Of a stretch of 64,000 nt of DNA, positions 1-35,841 are shown one piece after another (positions within the stretch are counted from its first letter, which is position 1; every line of letters begins with the position of its first letter). The stretch covers positions 8,618,001 through 8,682,000 of the forward strand of contig NZ_CP070619.1 in the NCBI RefSeq assembly GCF_017068395.1. Direction: 5' to 3'. Position numbers and translations under genes: made by a program. Origin of the DNA: Rhodococcus pseudokoreensis. Lineage in GTDB: Bacteria; Actinomycetota; Actinomycetes; Mycobacteriales; Mycobacteriaceae. Below the pieces are notes generated by a model, which saw only the letters and a program-made list of their open reading frames with translations, was not told the DNA's origin and ran no database searches.

Positions 1-2
1 CC

Positions 3-3000
3 GAGACCACCACCCACGGTGCGCGGCGGCCCGCGCTGACGGCGAGGGTGCGACCCGAACACATCCCGCTGTCGCTCGCCCAGCAGCGGATGTGGTTCAT
101 CAACCAGTTCGACACCGCGTCACCGGCTTACAACCTGCCGGTCGCACTCCGGCTGTCGGGCGAGGTGGACCTGTACGCCATGCAGATCGCGATCGCCGAT
201 CTGGTCGGACGGCACGAGGCGCTACGCACCGTCTACCCCGACTCCGCCGACGGCCCGCACCAGGTGATCCTGCCCGCCGCCGACGCGGTGCCTGACCTGA
301 CACCGGTGCCTGCGCACCCCGACGACGTCCTCGAACGGGTGCTCGCACTCGTGACGACGGGCTTCGACGTGACCTCGGACGTGCCGCTGCGGGCACGGAT
401 GTACCGGGTCGGCACCGACGACTACGTGCTCGTCATGGTCGCCCACCACATCTCGGGGGACGGCTGGTCGCTCGCCCCACTGGCCCGCGACGTCATGCTC
501 GCCTACACCGCCCGCACCGAGGGGCACGTCCCCCTCTGGACGCCGCTGCCGGTGCAGTACGCCGACTACAGCCTGTGGCAGCGGGAACTCCTCGGCGACG
601 AGGCCGACCCCGAATCGGTTGCCGCCGAACAGATCACGTACTGGACCCGCACCCTGGACGGCCTGCCGGACCGGCTGTCGCTGCCGACCGACCGCCCGAG
701 GCCCGCGGTCGCATCCCACCGGGGCGCGCACGTGCCGTTCACCATCGACGCCGACACCCACCGCGCACTGCTGACGCTCGCGCGCGGCCGGAACGCCTCG
801 CTGTTCATGGTGATGCACACCGCGCTCGCGGTCCTCCTCGCGCGACTGAGCAACGAATCCGACATCGCCGTCGGCGCGCCCATCGCCGGACGCGGCGAGG
901 AGTCCCTCGACGAACTCGTCGGCATGTTCGTGAACACCCTGGTCCTGCGCACCCACGTCGACCTCGAGACTTCGTTCGCGGACAGCCTGAACGTCGCACG
1001 GTCCACCGACCTGGGCGCATTCGCGCACTCGGACATCCCGTTCGAGCGCCTCGTCGACGTGCTGAATCCGGCCCGTTCCCGCGCGCACCACCCGCTGTTC
1101 CAGGTGGCGTTCTCGTTCCAGAACCTCGCCACCGCCACACTCGAACTTCCCGGCCTGCATGTCGAGGGACTCGACGTGCCGAACACGATCTCCAACTTCG
1201 ACCTGCACCTGACGCTGTCGGAGAAGCACGACGCCGACGGCGCCCCGGACGTGATCGAGGCCCAGTTCACCTACGCCACCGACCTCTTCGACGACACGAC
1301 GGTCCGGGCGTTCGCGGAACGCTTCCTACGCATCCTCGGGTCGGTCGTGCAGGACCCGGACCTCGCCGTCGGTGCCATCGACCTCCTCGACGACGCCGAA
1401 CGGCAGTCGGTGATCGCCGAATTCAACGACACCGCTGTCGATCTGCCGCAGACGACCCTCCCCGACCTGTTCTCCGCCCAGGTGGCACGGACACCCGACG
1501 ACCCCGCGGTGTTCTTCGAGGGCACCGAACTGACGTACGCCGAGTTCGACCGCCGCGTCGACGCGCTCGCCCACCGGCTGATCGATGCGGGCGTGGGGAC
1601 GGAAACGGTGGTGGGGCTGGCGATGAACCGGTCGATCGAACTGCTCGCCGGGATGTACGCGGTATTGCGGGCCGGTGGCGCCTACCTGCCGATCGATCTC
1701 GGTCATCCCGCCGACCGGCTGGCGTACGTGCTGGAGACGGCGCGCCCGGTGTGCATCCTCACCACGTCCTCGGACGGGTTCACCGCCGAGAACGTCCCCG
1801 TGCTCGAGATCGACACCCTCGACCTCGACCCGCGCGGACCGGTGACCGACGCGCAGCGGCGCGCCCCGCTACGGCCGGAAAACACGGCGTATCTGATCTT
1901 CACGTCCGGGTCCACCGGCCGGCCCAAGGGTGTCGCGGTATCGCACGCCGCCATCGCGAACCAACTCCGCTGGAAGCAGCACGAATACCCGCTCGACACC
2001 ACCGACGCGGTCGTGCAGAAGACACCGGTCACGTTCGACCTGTCGGTGTGGGAACTGTTCTGGCCGCTGACGTCGGGGGCCCGGCTCGTCATCGCCCGCC
2101 CGGACGGTCACCGCGACCCGGCCTACCTGGCGGACCTGATGCGTCAGCAGCGCGTCACGACAGCACATTTCGTGCCGTCCCTGCTGGAGGCGTTCATCCC
2201 GGGTGCGGGGGAACAGCCGGCCTTGCGTCGGGTGCTGTGCATCGGTGAGGCGCTGCCCGCCGACACCGCCGCCCGTTTCCGCCGCCGGTTCGGCTACGTC
2301 GCCCTGCACAACCTGTACGGGCCCACCGAGGCCGCCGTGTCCGTGACGGCCTGGGCGCACACCGACGACGACGCCGACACCGTCCCCATCGGCGGACCCG
2401 AATGGAACACGCAGGCGTTCGTGCTCGACGCCCGGCTGAACCCGGTCCCCGTCGGGGTCGCTGGGGAGCTGTACCTGGCCGGTGACCAGCTGGCCCGCGG
2501 TTACGTCGCCCGCACCGATCTGACGGCCGAGCGCTTCGTCGCCAACCCGTTCGGCGCACCCGGTTCACGGCTCTACCGCACCGGTGACGTGGTCCGCTGG
2601 CGCGTCCGGGACACCAAGGGGGTCCTCGAGTACCTCGAGCGCTCCGACTTCCAGGTGAAGGTCCGCGGATTCCGCATCGAACTCGGCGAGATCGAGTCGG
2701 CGCTGGTGCGGTCCGCGGGGGTGGGGCAAGCCGTCGTGGTCGCCCACCGGAACCCGCACACCGGGACCGCCCTCGTCGCCTACGCGGTCCCCGAGGACGG
2801 CGCGACCGTCGACCCCGCCGCGGTGCTGGCCGACGTCGGCGCCGCGGTGCCGAGTTATATGATGCCCGCCGCCGTCGTCGTGCTCGCGGACCTGCCGCTG
2901 ACCGCGAACGGAAAACTCGACCGCAAGGCGCTCCCCGCACCCGACTTCGCTTCGACGGCAGTCGAATACCGCGCACCCGCGACACCCACCGAGGAGATCG

Positions 3001-6000
3001 TCGCCGCCGTGTACGCCGACGTGCTCGGCGTCGAGGAGGTCGGGACCGGCGCGAACTTCTTCGACCTCGGCGGCAACTCCCTCGTCGCCACCCGGGTGGT
3101 CGCCCGGCTGTCCGAGACACTAGGTCGGCGCGTCGAGATTCGGTCCCTGTTCGAGGCGCCTGCCGTTGGCGCCCTTGCGGCGCTGCTGGATTCGACGGAC
3201 GCGACCGCCCCCACGCGCCCGGCGCTGACCCCGGCAGTGCGCCCCGAACGGCTCCCACTGTCCTCGGCGCAGCAACGGATGTGGTTCCTCAACCGGTTCG
3301 ACCCGAACTCCGCCGTGCACAACATTCCCGTGGCGGTCCGGCTGTCGGGCGTCCTGGACGTCGCCGCCCTGCAACACGCGGTCACCGACGTCCTCCACCG
3401 CCACGAGTCGCTGCGGACGATCTACCCGGACTCCGTTGACGGCCCGTACCAGGTGATCCTGCCCGCCGGTGGGGCCGGTGGCGCAGCGTCCGTCGTCCCG
3501 ACCGACGAGACCGCACTGCCCGCCCTGATCGCCGACCTGGTGACCACCGGATTCGACGTCACCGCGGAGGTGCCGGTGCGGGTCCGGATCTTCCGGATCT
3601 CCGCGACGGAACACGTCCTCGCCGTGGTGGTCCACCACATCTCCGGCGACGGCTGGTCGATGGCGCCGATGGTGCGGGACGTGATGGCGGCGTACTCGGC
3701 GCGGTCGGCGGGCACGAGCCCGGACTGGGCACCGCTGCCGGTGCAGTACGCCGATTACGCACTGTGGCAGCGAGACCTCCTCGGCGACGAAACCGATCCC
3801 GACTCGGTGGCGGCGCGGCAACTCGCGTTCTGGACACGGGCCCTCGCAGGAGCTCCGGATCAGCTGGATCTGCCCACCGACCGGCCGCGTCCAGCGGTCG
3901 CGTCGTACCGGGGCGGCACCGTCGACTTCACCGTGCCGTCCGATCTGCACGGCTCCCTGCTGGGTGCGGCGCGGGACGCGAACGCCTCCGTGTTCATGGT
4001 GGTGCACTCGGCGCTCGCGGTGCTGCTGAGCCGGCTCGCCGGTTCCGCGGACATCGCCATCGGAACCCCCGTCGCGGGACGCGGCGAACGCGAACTCGAC
4101 GACCTGATCGGCATGTTCGTCAACACGCTGGTCCTGCGACAGCACGTCGACGGCGGGCGCACATTCGCCGAACTCCTCGCCGACGTCCGCGAGACCGATC
4201 TCGCCGCGTTCTCGCACGCGGACGTCCCGTTCGAGCGCCTCGTCGAGGTCGTCAATCCGTCGCGGTCCACCGGGCGGCACCCCCTGTTCCAGGTGATGCT
4301 CACGTTCCAGAACCTCGACCAGGCGACCCTGGAACTCGGCGACCTGTCGGTGACCGGTGTCGACTTCGACGTGGACATCGCCAAGTTCGACCTGCAACTC
4401 ACCCTGATGGAGCAGTTCGACCCCGAGGGATGCCCCGACGGGATCGCCGCCCGCCTCACGTACGCCGCCGACCTGTTCGACGAGCCGTCCGCGCACGTAT
4501 TCGGGCAGCGGTTCCTGCAGGTGCTGCGCGCGGCGGTCGACGGTCCGGGCGCTGCGGTCGGCGACCTCGACATCCTCGGCAACGGCGAACGGAAGCAGAT
4601 CGCCGGCACCCACGACACCGTGCACCCCGTCCCCGCCGGCACTCTCGCGTCGCTGCTCGACACGGCCGTGGCGACGAACCCCGACCGGATCGCGGTGGTC
4701 TTTGACCGGGACGAACTGACGTACGCAAACTTCGACGCCCGCGTGAACAGGCTGGCGCGCCGACTGATCGAGCAGGGCGTCGGCCCCGAGTCGGTGGTGG
4801 CGGTGGCGATGCGCCGCTCGATCGATCTGCTCGTGGGAATCCATGCCGTCGTCAAGGCGGGCGGCGCCTACCTGCCGATCGATCCCGACCATCCGGCCGA
4901 GCGCACCGCGTACGTACTCGACACCGCACAGCCCGCGTGTGTGCTGGTCAGCGGCGTCGGACTCGATGACAGCGGCTCGGCCCCCGTCATCGACGTCGCC
5001 TCCGAGGACCTCTCCCGGCACGGCAGTGCGCCCGTCACCGATCGGGACCGGCTCCGGCCGCTGTCCGCGGCGAACACGGCGTACGTGATCTTCACGTCCG
5101 GCTCGACGGGCCGGCCGAAGGGCGTCGCGGTCACCCACGGAGCGATCGTGAACCGGCTGCTGTGGATGCAGCACGAATACGCCCTGACCAGCGCGGACGT
5201 TGTTCTGCAGAAGACGCCCGTGACGTTCGACGTGTCGGTGTGGGAGCTGTTCTGGCCGCTGCAGGTCGGGGCGTCCCTGGTGATCGCCGCACCCGACGGA
5301 CATCGCGATCCGCGGTATCTGACCGGGCTGGTACAGGAACGTCACGTGACGACCATCCACTTCGTGCCGTCCATGCTGTCGGTGTTCACCGCCGAACCCG
5401 ATGCGGCGCAGTGTGATTCGTTGCGTCTGGTGTTCTGTTCGGGGGAGGCGCTGACGCCGGAACAGGTGTCACGGTTCCGGGCGGTCAGCGGTGCGGATCT
5501 GCACAATCTGTACGGGCCGACGGAGGCCGCGGTCGACGTGACGCACTGGGAGACCAGTGCGTCCGACACACAGTCTGTCCCGATCGGTCGTCCGGTGTGG
5601 AACACCCAGCTGCATGTGCTCGATGCCCGGTTGCACCCGGTGCCGAACGGGGTGGCGGGGGAGCTGTACCTCGCGGGCGACCAGTTGGCGCGGGGGTACC
5701 TCGGCCGCGTCGATCTCACCTCGGATCGGTTCGTGGCGAACCCCTACGTCGCAGGTGGGCGGATGTACCGGACGGGCGATCTGGTGCGACGCCGCGGCGA
5801 CGGGGCTCTGGAGTACCTGGGGCGTACGGACTTCCAGGTGAAGTTGCGGGGGCAGCGGATCGAGTTGGGGGAGATCGAGTCGGCTTTGGAGACGCATCCG
5901 GCGGTCACGCAGGCGGTCGTGGTGGTGCACCGGGACGAACGCGGCGAGGAAGCCCTCGTCGCCTACCTGGTGGGACGACGCGCGACCGAGTGGTCGGACG

Positions 6001-7271
6001 TGCGCGCACACCTGTCGACCCGACTCCCGTCGTACATGATCCCGGCGCACGTCGTGCACCTGGACGCGCTGCCGCTGTCGGTGAACGGCAAACTCGACCG
6101 CAAGGCCCTGCCCGCACCGGAGGTCCGCTCGGCCGCCGCCGAGTATCAGCCCCCACGGACCGCGGCCGAACGGGCCGTCGCCACCGTGTTCGGCGAGGTC
6201 CTCGGCATCGACCGGGTCGGAGCCACGGACAGCTTCTTCGACCTCGGCGGCAACTCCCTGATCGCCACCCGCGCCGCGTCCGCGCTCGGGTCCGAACTGG
6301 GCATCGACTTCCCGCTGCAGTGGATGTTCAGCGACCCCACACCGCGGTCGCTGGGGCAGCGCATCCAGAATGCGGCGACCGACGGAACGGACGGTGCCGG
6401 CACCTCGCTCGACGTGCTGCTCCCGATCCGCACCCGAGGGGCGGCGGAACCGCTGTTCTGCGTTCACCCGTTCATCGGGCTCGCGTGGAGCTACGCCGGG
6501 CTGAGCCGGGAACTGACCGAGGACAGGCCGATCTACGGGCTGCAGTCGCCGGCGCTGACCGAGGACGCGCCGCACCCGGAGACGATCACCGACTTCGCGG
6601 ATCGCTACGTCCGCGAGATCCGCTCGATCCAGCCGCACGGCCCGTACCACCTGGTGGGCTGGTCACTCGGCGGGGTCATCGCTCACGAGATGGCGGTGCA
6701 GTTGCAGGAGGCCGGCGAAGAGGTGCGGCTGCTCGGGCTCCTCGACAGCTACGTCGGGCTCGACCGCAGCGTGGAGAACACCGCGACCACCGCGGATCTC
6801 CTCGGCGGTGCCGGCCTGGACCTGCCCGACGACGGTGTTCTCGACGAACTCGCGCCCGGCGGGCAATTCGACGCCGAGCGGGCGGCCGCGCTGCTCCGGA
6901 TCGTCGGCGGTCCGCTGGCAGCACTGACCGCCCCGGAACTCGACCGGATCTACGGCAACGCGCTGCGGGCCCCCGACCTGATCGACGGACACCGGCCGAG
7001 AGTGTTCGACGGCGAACTCGTGTTCTTCACCGCCGCCCTCGACGACGGCTTCCACGTCGACCCGGTGACCTGCTGGGCCCCGTTCGTGCGCGGCAGGATC
7101 GACGAGCACCCGGTGGACGCGACGCACTGGACGATGACGACACCGGACGCTCTCGCCGCGATCGCGCCGCACCTCGAGCGTTCGCGTCGCCGGCCGCGGC
7201 ACGCCGCGCCCGACACCGGCCGGGACGCCGACCCCGACGACAGCGAGAACCGGCCGCACCCGGTGCGCTGA
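3..7271 (+). CDS. Non-ribosomal peptide synthetase, C-terminal two modules plus thioesterase (5' end outside window)
   Basis: The reading frame is open to the left edge. The residues before the first in-window GTG (48) form a typical PCP-to-C linker, so that GTG is internal and the gene continues upstream. The 2,422 visible residues read C-A-PCP-C-A-PCP-TE. C domains carry HHISGDG near nt 444 and 3634, A domains [11 protein letters not shown] near 1900 and 5093, PCPs FDLGGNS near 3063 and 6237, and the TE has the GWSLGG nucleophile motif near 6658. Reading GrsA-type pocket positions by eye, the last A domain gives D-V-W-H-F-S-L-V-D, the known Ser code. The one before gives D-L-W-H-L-I-L-V-S, which I cannot assign. 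No E domain is visible, and both C domains have LCL-type starts ([18 protein letters not shown]). The TE implies that this enzyme ends its own assembly line and is not a subunit feeding the next NRPS. The protein is cytosolic and needs phosphopantetheinylation. Confidence 0.95.
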   Translation, partial: ETTTHGARRPALTARVRPEHIPLSLAQQRMWFINQFDTASPAYNLPVALRLSGEVDLYAMQIAIADLVGRHEALRTVYPDSADGPHQVILPAADAVPDLTPVPAHPDDVLERVLALVTTGFDVTSDVPLRARMYRVGTDDYVLVMVAHHISGDGWSLAPLARDVMLAYTARTEGHVPLWTPLPVQYADYSLWQRELLGDEADPESVAAEQITYWTRTLDGLPDRLSLPTDRPRPAVASHRGAHVPFTIDADTHRALLTLARGRNASLFMVMHTALAVLLARLSNESDIAVGAPIAGRGEESLDELVGMFVNTLVLRTHVDLETSFADSLNVARSTDLGAFAHSDIPFERLVDVLNPARSRAHHPLFQVAFSFQNLATATLELPGLHVEGLDVPNTISNFDLHLTLSEKHDADGAPDVIEAQFTYATDLFDDTTVRAFAERFLRILGSVVQDPDLAVGAIDLLDDAERQSVIAEFNDTAVDLPQTTLPDLFSAQVARTPDDPAVFFEGTELTYAEFDRRVDALAHRLIDAGVGTETVVGLAMNRSIELLAGMYAVLRAGGAYLPIDLGHPADRLAYVLETARPVCILTTSSDGFTAENVPVLEIDTLDLDPRGPVTDAQRRAPLRPENTAYLIFTSGSTGRPKGVAVSHAAIANQLRWKQHEYPLDTTDAVVQKTPVTFDLSVWELFWPLTSGARLVIARPDGHRDPAYLADLMRQQRVTTAHFVPSLLEAFIPGAGEQPALRRVLCIGEALPADTAARFRRRFGYVALHNLYGPTEAAVSVTAWAHTDDDADTVPIGGPEWNTQAFVLDARLNPVPVGVAGELYLAGDQLARGYVARTDLTAERFVANPFGAPGSRLYRTGDVVRWRVRDTKGVLEYLERSDFQVKVRGFRIELGEIESALVRSAGVGQAVVVAHRNPHTGTALVAYAVPEDGATVDPAAVLADVGAAVPSYMMPAAVVVLADLPLTANGKLDRKALPAPDFASTAVEYRAPATPTEEIVAAVYADVLGVEEVGTGANFFDLGGNSLVATRVVARLSETLGRRVEIRSLFEAPAVGALAALLDSTDATAPTRPALTPAVRPERLPLSSAQQRMWFLNRFDPNSAVHNIPVAVRLSGVLDVAALQHAVTDVLHRHESLRTIYPDSVDGPYQVILPAGGAGGAASVVPTDETALPALIADLVTTGFDVTAEVPVRVRIFRISATEHVLAVVVHHISGDGWSMAPMVRDVMAAYSARSAGTSPDWAPLPVQYADYALWQRDLLGDETDPDSVAARQLAFWTRALAGAPDQLDLPTDRPRPAVASYRGGTVDFTVPSDLHGSLLGAARDANASVFMVVHSALAVLLSRLAGSADIAIGTPVAGRGERELDDLIGMFVNTLVLRQHVDGGRTFAELLADVRETDLAAFSHADVPFERLVEVVNPSRSTGRHPLFQVMLTFQNLDQATLELGDLSVTGVDFDVDIAKFDLQLTLMEQFDPEGCPDGIAARLTYAADLFDEPSAHVFGQRFLQVLRAAVDGPGAAVGDLDILGNGERKQIAGTHDTVHPVPAGTLASLLDTAVATNPDRIAVVFDRDELTYANFDARVNRLARRLIEQGVGPESVVAVAMRRSIDLLVGIHAVVKAGGAYLPIDPDHPAERTAYVLDTAQPACVLVSGVGLDDSGSAPVIDVASEDLSRHGSAPVTDRDRLRPLSAANTAYVIFTSGSTGRPKGVAVTHGAIVNRLLWMQHEYALTSADVVLQKTPVTFDVSVWELFWPLQVGASLVIAAPDGHRDPRYLTGLVQERHVTTIHFVPSMLSVFTAEPDAAQCDSLRLVFCSGEALTPEQVSRFRAVSGADLHNLYGPTEAAVDVTHWETSASDTQSVPIGRPVWNTQLHVLDARLHPVPNGVAGELYLAGDQLARGYLGRVDLTSDRFVANPYVAGGRMYRTGDLVRRRGDGALEYLGRTDFQVKLRGQRIELGEIESALETHPAVTQAVVVVHRDERGEEALVAYLVGRRATEWSDVRAHLSTRLPSYMIPAHVVHLDALPLSVNGKLDRKALPAPEVRSAAAEYQPPRTAAERAVATVFGEVLGIDRVGATDSFFDLGGNSLIATRAASALGSELGIDFPLQWMFSDPTPRSLGQRIQNAATDGTDGAGTSLDVLLPIRTRGAAEPLFCVHPFIGLAWSYAGLSRELTEDRPIYGLQSPALTEDAPHPETITDFADRYVREIRSIQPHGPYHLVGWSLGGVIAHEMAVQLQEAGEEVRLLGLLDSYVGLDRSVENTATTADLLGGAGLDLPDDGVLDELAPGGQFDAERAAALLRIVGGPLAALTAPELDRIYGNALRAPDLIDGHRPRVFDGELVFFTAALDDGFHVDPVTCWAPFVRGRIDEHPVDATHWTMTTPDALAAIAPHLERSRRRPRHAAPDTGRDADPDDSENRPHPVR

Positions 7272-7467
7272 CCGCACCCCGCCGCCGCTCAACCGACCGT
7301 GAGGTTTGGTTTGGGCGGTGATGGGGGAATACCACGAAAGGTGAGCGGTTGTAGTGGAAATGAGCGGTTCACCACCCGGAATGGCGTGGACGCCGGACGC
7401 GCTGTGGCTTCAGGGTGCCGGTTTCATACCCCAGGTGTGAGATCTGCCCGAAGAGAAGACCAAACCC

Positions 7468-7495
7468 TTGACTCCGCCGTACCGAATAGTAGATT
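7468..7495 (+). promoter_or_regulatory. Candidate housekeeping-type promoter
   Basis: TTGACT (7468-7473), a 16-base spacer and TAGATT (7490-7495) resemble a sigma-70-type promoter pointing right. No recognisable gene follows in this direction before rbpA, which is on the other strand, so any transcript would be a short RNA or antisense to rbpA. Confidence 0.35.
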
Positions 7496-7746
7496 GAGAG
7501 CGGTCATGTGACCTACCTCTCAAACGGTATGGAAGCCCGGGAGGTCGGTCATACGTGGTTTCTTCGACTGCGTGTTCGGGGCGTGACGCTCGGTGCTTGG
7601 TGTGCTCGGAATGTAACGCGCCCGCGTTTCAGCAGATCGGAGTGCTTGGATGAGTCCTGTCGAGACGGTGACCAGCCCAGTGACCTACAGAAGCTTGTCC
7701 GTGTCGAACATCCCGTCCCCGCCGAAGCCGGGGGCGCAGACTCCCC

Positions 7747-7812
7747 GGACCACGCCGAAGGCGGGGTCGCAGACGTCCCGGACCACGCCGAAGGCGGGGT
7801 CGCATACCACCC
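7747..7812. repeat. Two tandem copies of a 33-base unit
   Basis: A unit beginning GGACCACGCCGAAGGCGGGG starts at 7747 and again at 7780, with the second copy diverging at its end. A shorter degenerate copy (CCGCCGAAGCCGGGGGCG) lies just upstream near 7719. The unit length is a multiple of three, but no credible protein is encoded. Confidence 0.7.
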
Positions 7813-7820
7813 GGACGCGG

Positions 7821-7855
7821 CGAACGCCGCCCCGGCAGAGCCGAGACGGCGTTCG
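7821..7855 (-). terminator. Hairpin downstream of rbpA
   Basis: CGAACGCCG (7821-7829) pairs with CGGCGTTCG (7847-7855), a perfect 9-bp stem with a 17-base loop, 20 bases beyond the rbpA stop codon. There is no clear U-tract, so termination is inferred from position. Confidence 0.4.
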
Positions 7856-7874
7856 TACGGTTCGGTGGCCTGTG

Positions 7875-8213
7875 TCAGGCTCCGCGGCGCTTCGCCTTCA
7901 GCAGGTCGAGGCGCTCCTTCAGCAGCTCTTCCAGTTCCTCCTTGGAACGGCGTTCGAGCAGCATGTCCCAGTGGGTACGCGGCGGCTTGACCTTCTTGGC
8001 CTCGGGCGCCGTGCCCTCGACCAGGGTTCCCTCGAGGCCGTTGCGGCACAGCCACGTGCCGGGGATCTCGGCATCGTCGGCGAAGGGAATGTCGAAGATC
8101 TCACCGTTGTCGCACCGGTACTTGGCCATCCGGCGGGGTGCGAGGTCGTGGTCACGGTCGGTCTCGTAGCTCACCGCTCCGAGTCGACTCCCTCGAAGTA
8201 CGCGATCTGCCAT
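7875..8213 (-). CDS. rbpA: RNA polymerase-binding protein RbpA
   Basis: This 112-residue protein matches RbpA along its length. It has an N-terminal tail, a core with YRCDNGEIF and a WLCRNG segment, a basic linker (EAKKVKPPRTHWDML), and a C-terminal sigma-interacting helix rich in E, L and K (about 85-110). RbpA is an essential actinobacterial factor that binds RNA polymerase and group I/II sigma factors and stabilises the open complex. The ATG at 8213 is preceded by a strong GAGGAGAGGA ribosome site. The gene is divergent from the zinc-motif gene at 8386, with about 170 bases between them. A sigma-R/SigH-type promoter lies in that gap, in line with the known sigma-R control of Streptomyces rbpA. 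Identification is confident. Confidence 0.96.
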   Translation of the reverse strand: MADRVLRGSRLGAVSYETDRDHDLAPRRMAKYRCDNGEIFDIPFADDAEIPGTWLCRNGLEGTLVEGTAPEAKKVKPPRTHWDMLLERRSKEELEELLKERLDLLKAKRRGA

Positions 8214-8285
8214 GGTGGTGTCCTCTCCTCGTTCGTCTCCGCGCGAGCACGCCTGGACCAGCACCAAGCGTTCACACTCATCTAC

Positions 8286-8311
8286 AACGCCACGGCCTCC
8301 CGATTGGTTCC
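8286..8311 (-). promoter_or_regulatory. Sigma-R/SigH-type promoter of rbpA
   Basis: On the minus strand GGAAC (8307-8311) is followed after 18 bases by GTT (8286-8288), the spacing and sequence of the thiol-stress sigma-R/SigH consensus (GGAA-N18-20-GTT). It sits about 70 bases before the rbpA start. Streptomyces rbpA is known to have a sigma-R-dependent promoter. Confidence 0.6.
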
Positions 8312-8385
8312 CGCACGCCGCGCAGATGCAACCTCGACATCTTACCGGGCGGGCTCGGGGGCGCCGCGCAGTAAGGTGGTCGACC

Positions 8386-8718
8386 ATGACCAGCGCCTCC
8401 CGCAGACCGGATTCCTGTGTGTGGTGCGGACGCGAAGTGGCCGAGACGGGGATGGGCCGGCGTCGCCGGTACTGCCGCCAATCGTGCCGGCAACGCGCGT
8501 ACGAGCAGCGCAACCAGGTCAAGGGCACCAGCATCCCCGCCGATGCGGTGGTGCTCACGTCGGAGGAAGCCTCCGCCATGGTCGACCGGGTTTTCCAGGT
8601 TCGATGTGCCGCCGAGGACGTGGCGACAGCCGTTGCCGAAGGTGCGGCGGCCCATGAGGTGGAGTCCCTGTGCGCCGACCTCGTGCAACTCGCACGTGAG
8701 GCCGAACGCTTCCGCTGA
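8386..8718 (+). CDS. Small conserved C4 zinc-motif protein next to rbpA
   Basis: This 110-residue protein starts at ATG 8386. Its N-terminus carries C11-x2-C14-x15-C30-x3-C34 in a basic context ([21 protein letters not shown]), a likely zinc-binding motif. A helical, acidic-basic C-terminal half follows (about 55-110, including [13 protein letters not shown] and a stretch rich in A, E and L). The same kind of protein sits divergently beside rbpA in mycobacteria (from memory Rv2049c beside Rv2050), where its function is unknown. It could bind nucleic acid or a protein partner; nothing here decides that. It is co-directional with the giant NRPS that begins 215 bases downstream, and a shared transcript is possible. 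Confidence 0.85.
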   Translation: MTSASRRPDSCVWCGREVAETGMGRRRRYCRQSCRQRAYEQRNQVKGTSIPADAVVLTSEEASAMVDRVFQVRCAAEDVATAVAEGAAAHEVESLCADLVQLAREAERFR

Positions 8719-8933
8719 GCCTCGCACAGAGGCAGGGGAGCGTGGGACGCACTCTGCTCGACCGGTCCGACCGTCGCCGATCGATGGCGATTCCGAAACG
8801 AACATCACGAATCGACGCACACCGGGCCCACACGTACAGCACGATCAGTACAGCGTGGGAGACCGGCGTCGGTTGGTCCGTCTCACGCGCAGGACTTGCG
8901 CATCCAAGGTCTTCTACCCGCTGGGGGAACGAG

Positions 8934-35723
<26,790 letters not shown>

Positions 35724-35752
35724 CCCGCTTTTTCCGCGAGCGGGCCCGCTCT
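35724..35752 (+). terminator. Hairpin after the NRPS gene
   Basis: CCCGCT (35724-35729) pairs with AGCGGG (35739-35744), and AGCGGGCCCGCT (35739-35750) is itself a palindrome. The structure starts at the first base after the stop codon. It lacks a long U-tract. Confidence 0.4.
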
Positions 35753-35841
35753 CTATTGCAGTGCAGTAACGGGCGGGCCCGAATACCGATAACTCCTGCG
35801 AACTCGGTAACAATCGATCTCTACCCACAACAGGAGGCGAC

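Larger units (their letters stand above)
7272..7874. other. Gene-free stretch with promoter, hairpin and short tandem repeat
   Basis: I see no convincing gene here. The open frames in this stretch show no family features, and the longer ones run antisense through rbpA. The first 200 bases are less GC-rich than their surroundings. The stretch holds a promoter-like pair at 7468-7495, an imperfect inverted repeat (7510-7519 with 7541-7550, one mismatch) just after the expected transcription start, a 33-base direct repeat (7747-7812) with a degenerate copy before it, and a hairpin at 7821-7855 that may end rbpA transcription. A minimal start-stop (ATGTGA, 7506-7511) sits beside the expected start site. 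Confidence 0.5.

Noticed and set aside
48..50. GTG as the start of the upstream NRPS
   Set aside because: The frame is open to base 3 and the preceding residues form a normal PCP-C linker, so the gene begins outside the window.
7719..7812. Short direct repeats as a CRISPR array
   Set aside because: The 33-base units are directly adjacent with no spacers, and no cas gene is present.
7650..8657. 335-codon plus-strand frame with a Pro/Thr repeat region
   Set aside because: Most of it is antisense to rbpA, which is certain, and the translated repeat has no known family.
8742..8933. Longer start for the giant NRPS
   Set aside because: The extra 64 residues are not NRPS-like; ATG 8934 has a GGGGGAA ribosome site and leads directly into the C domain.
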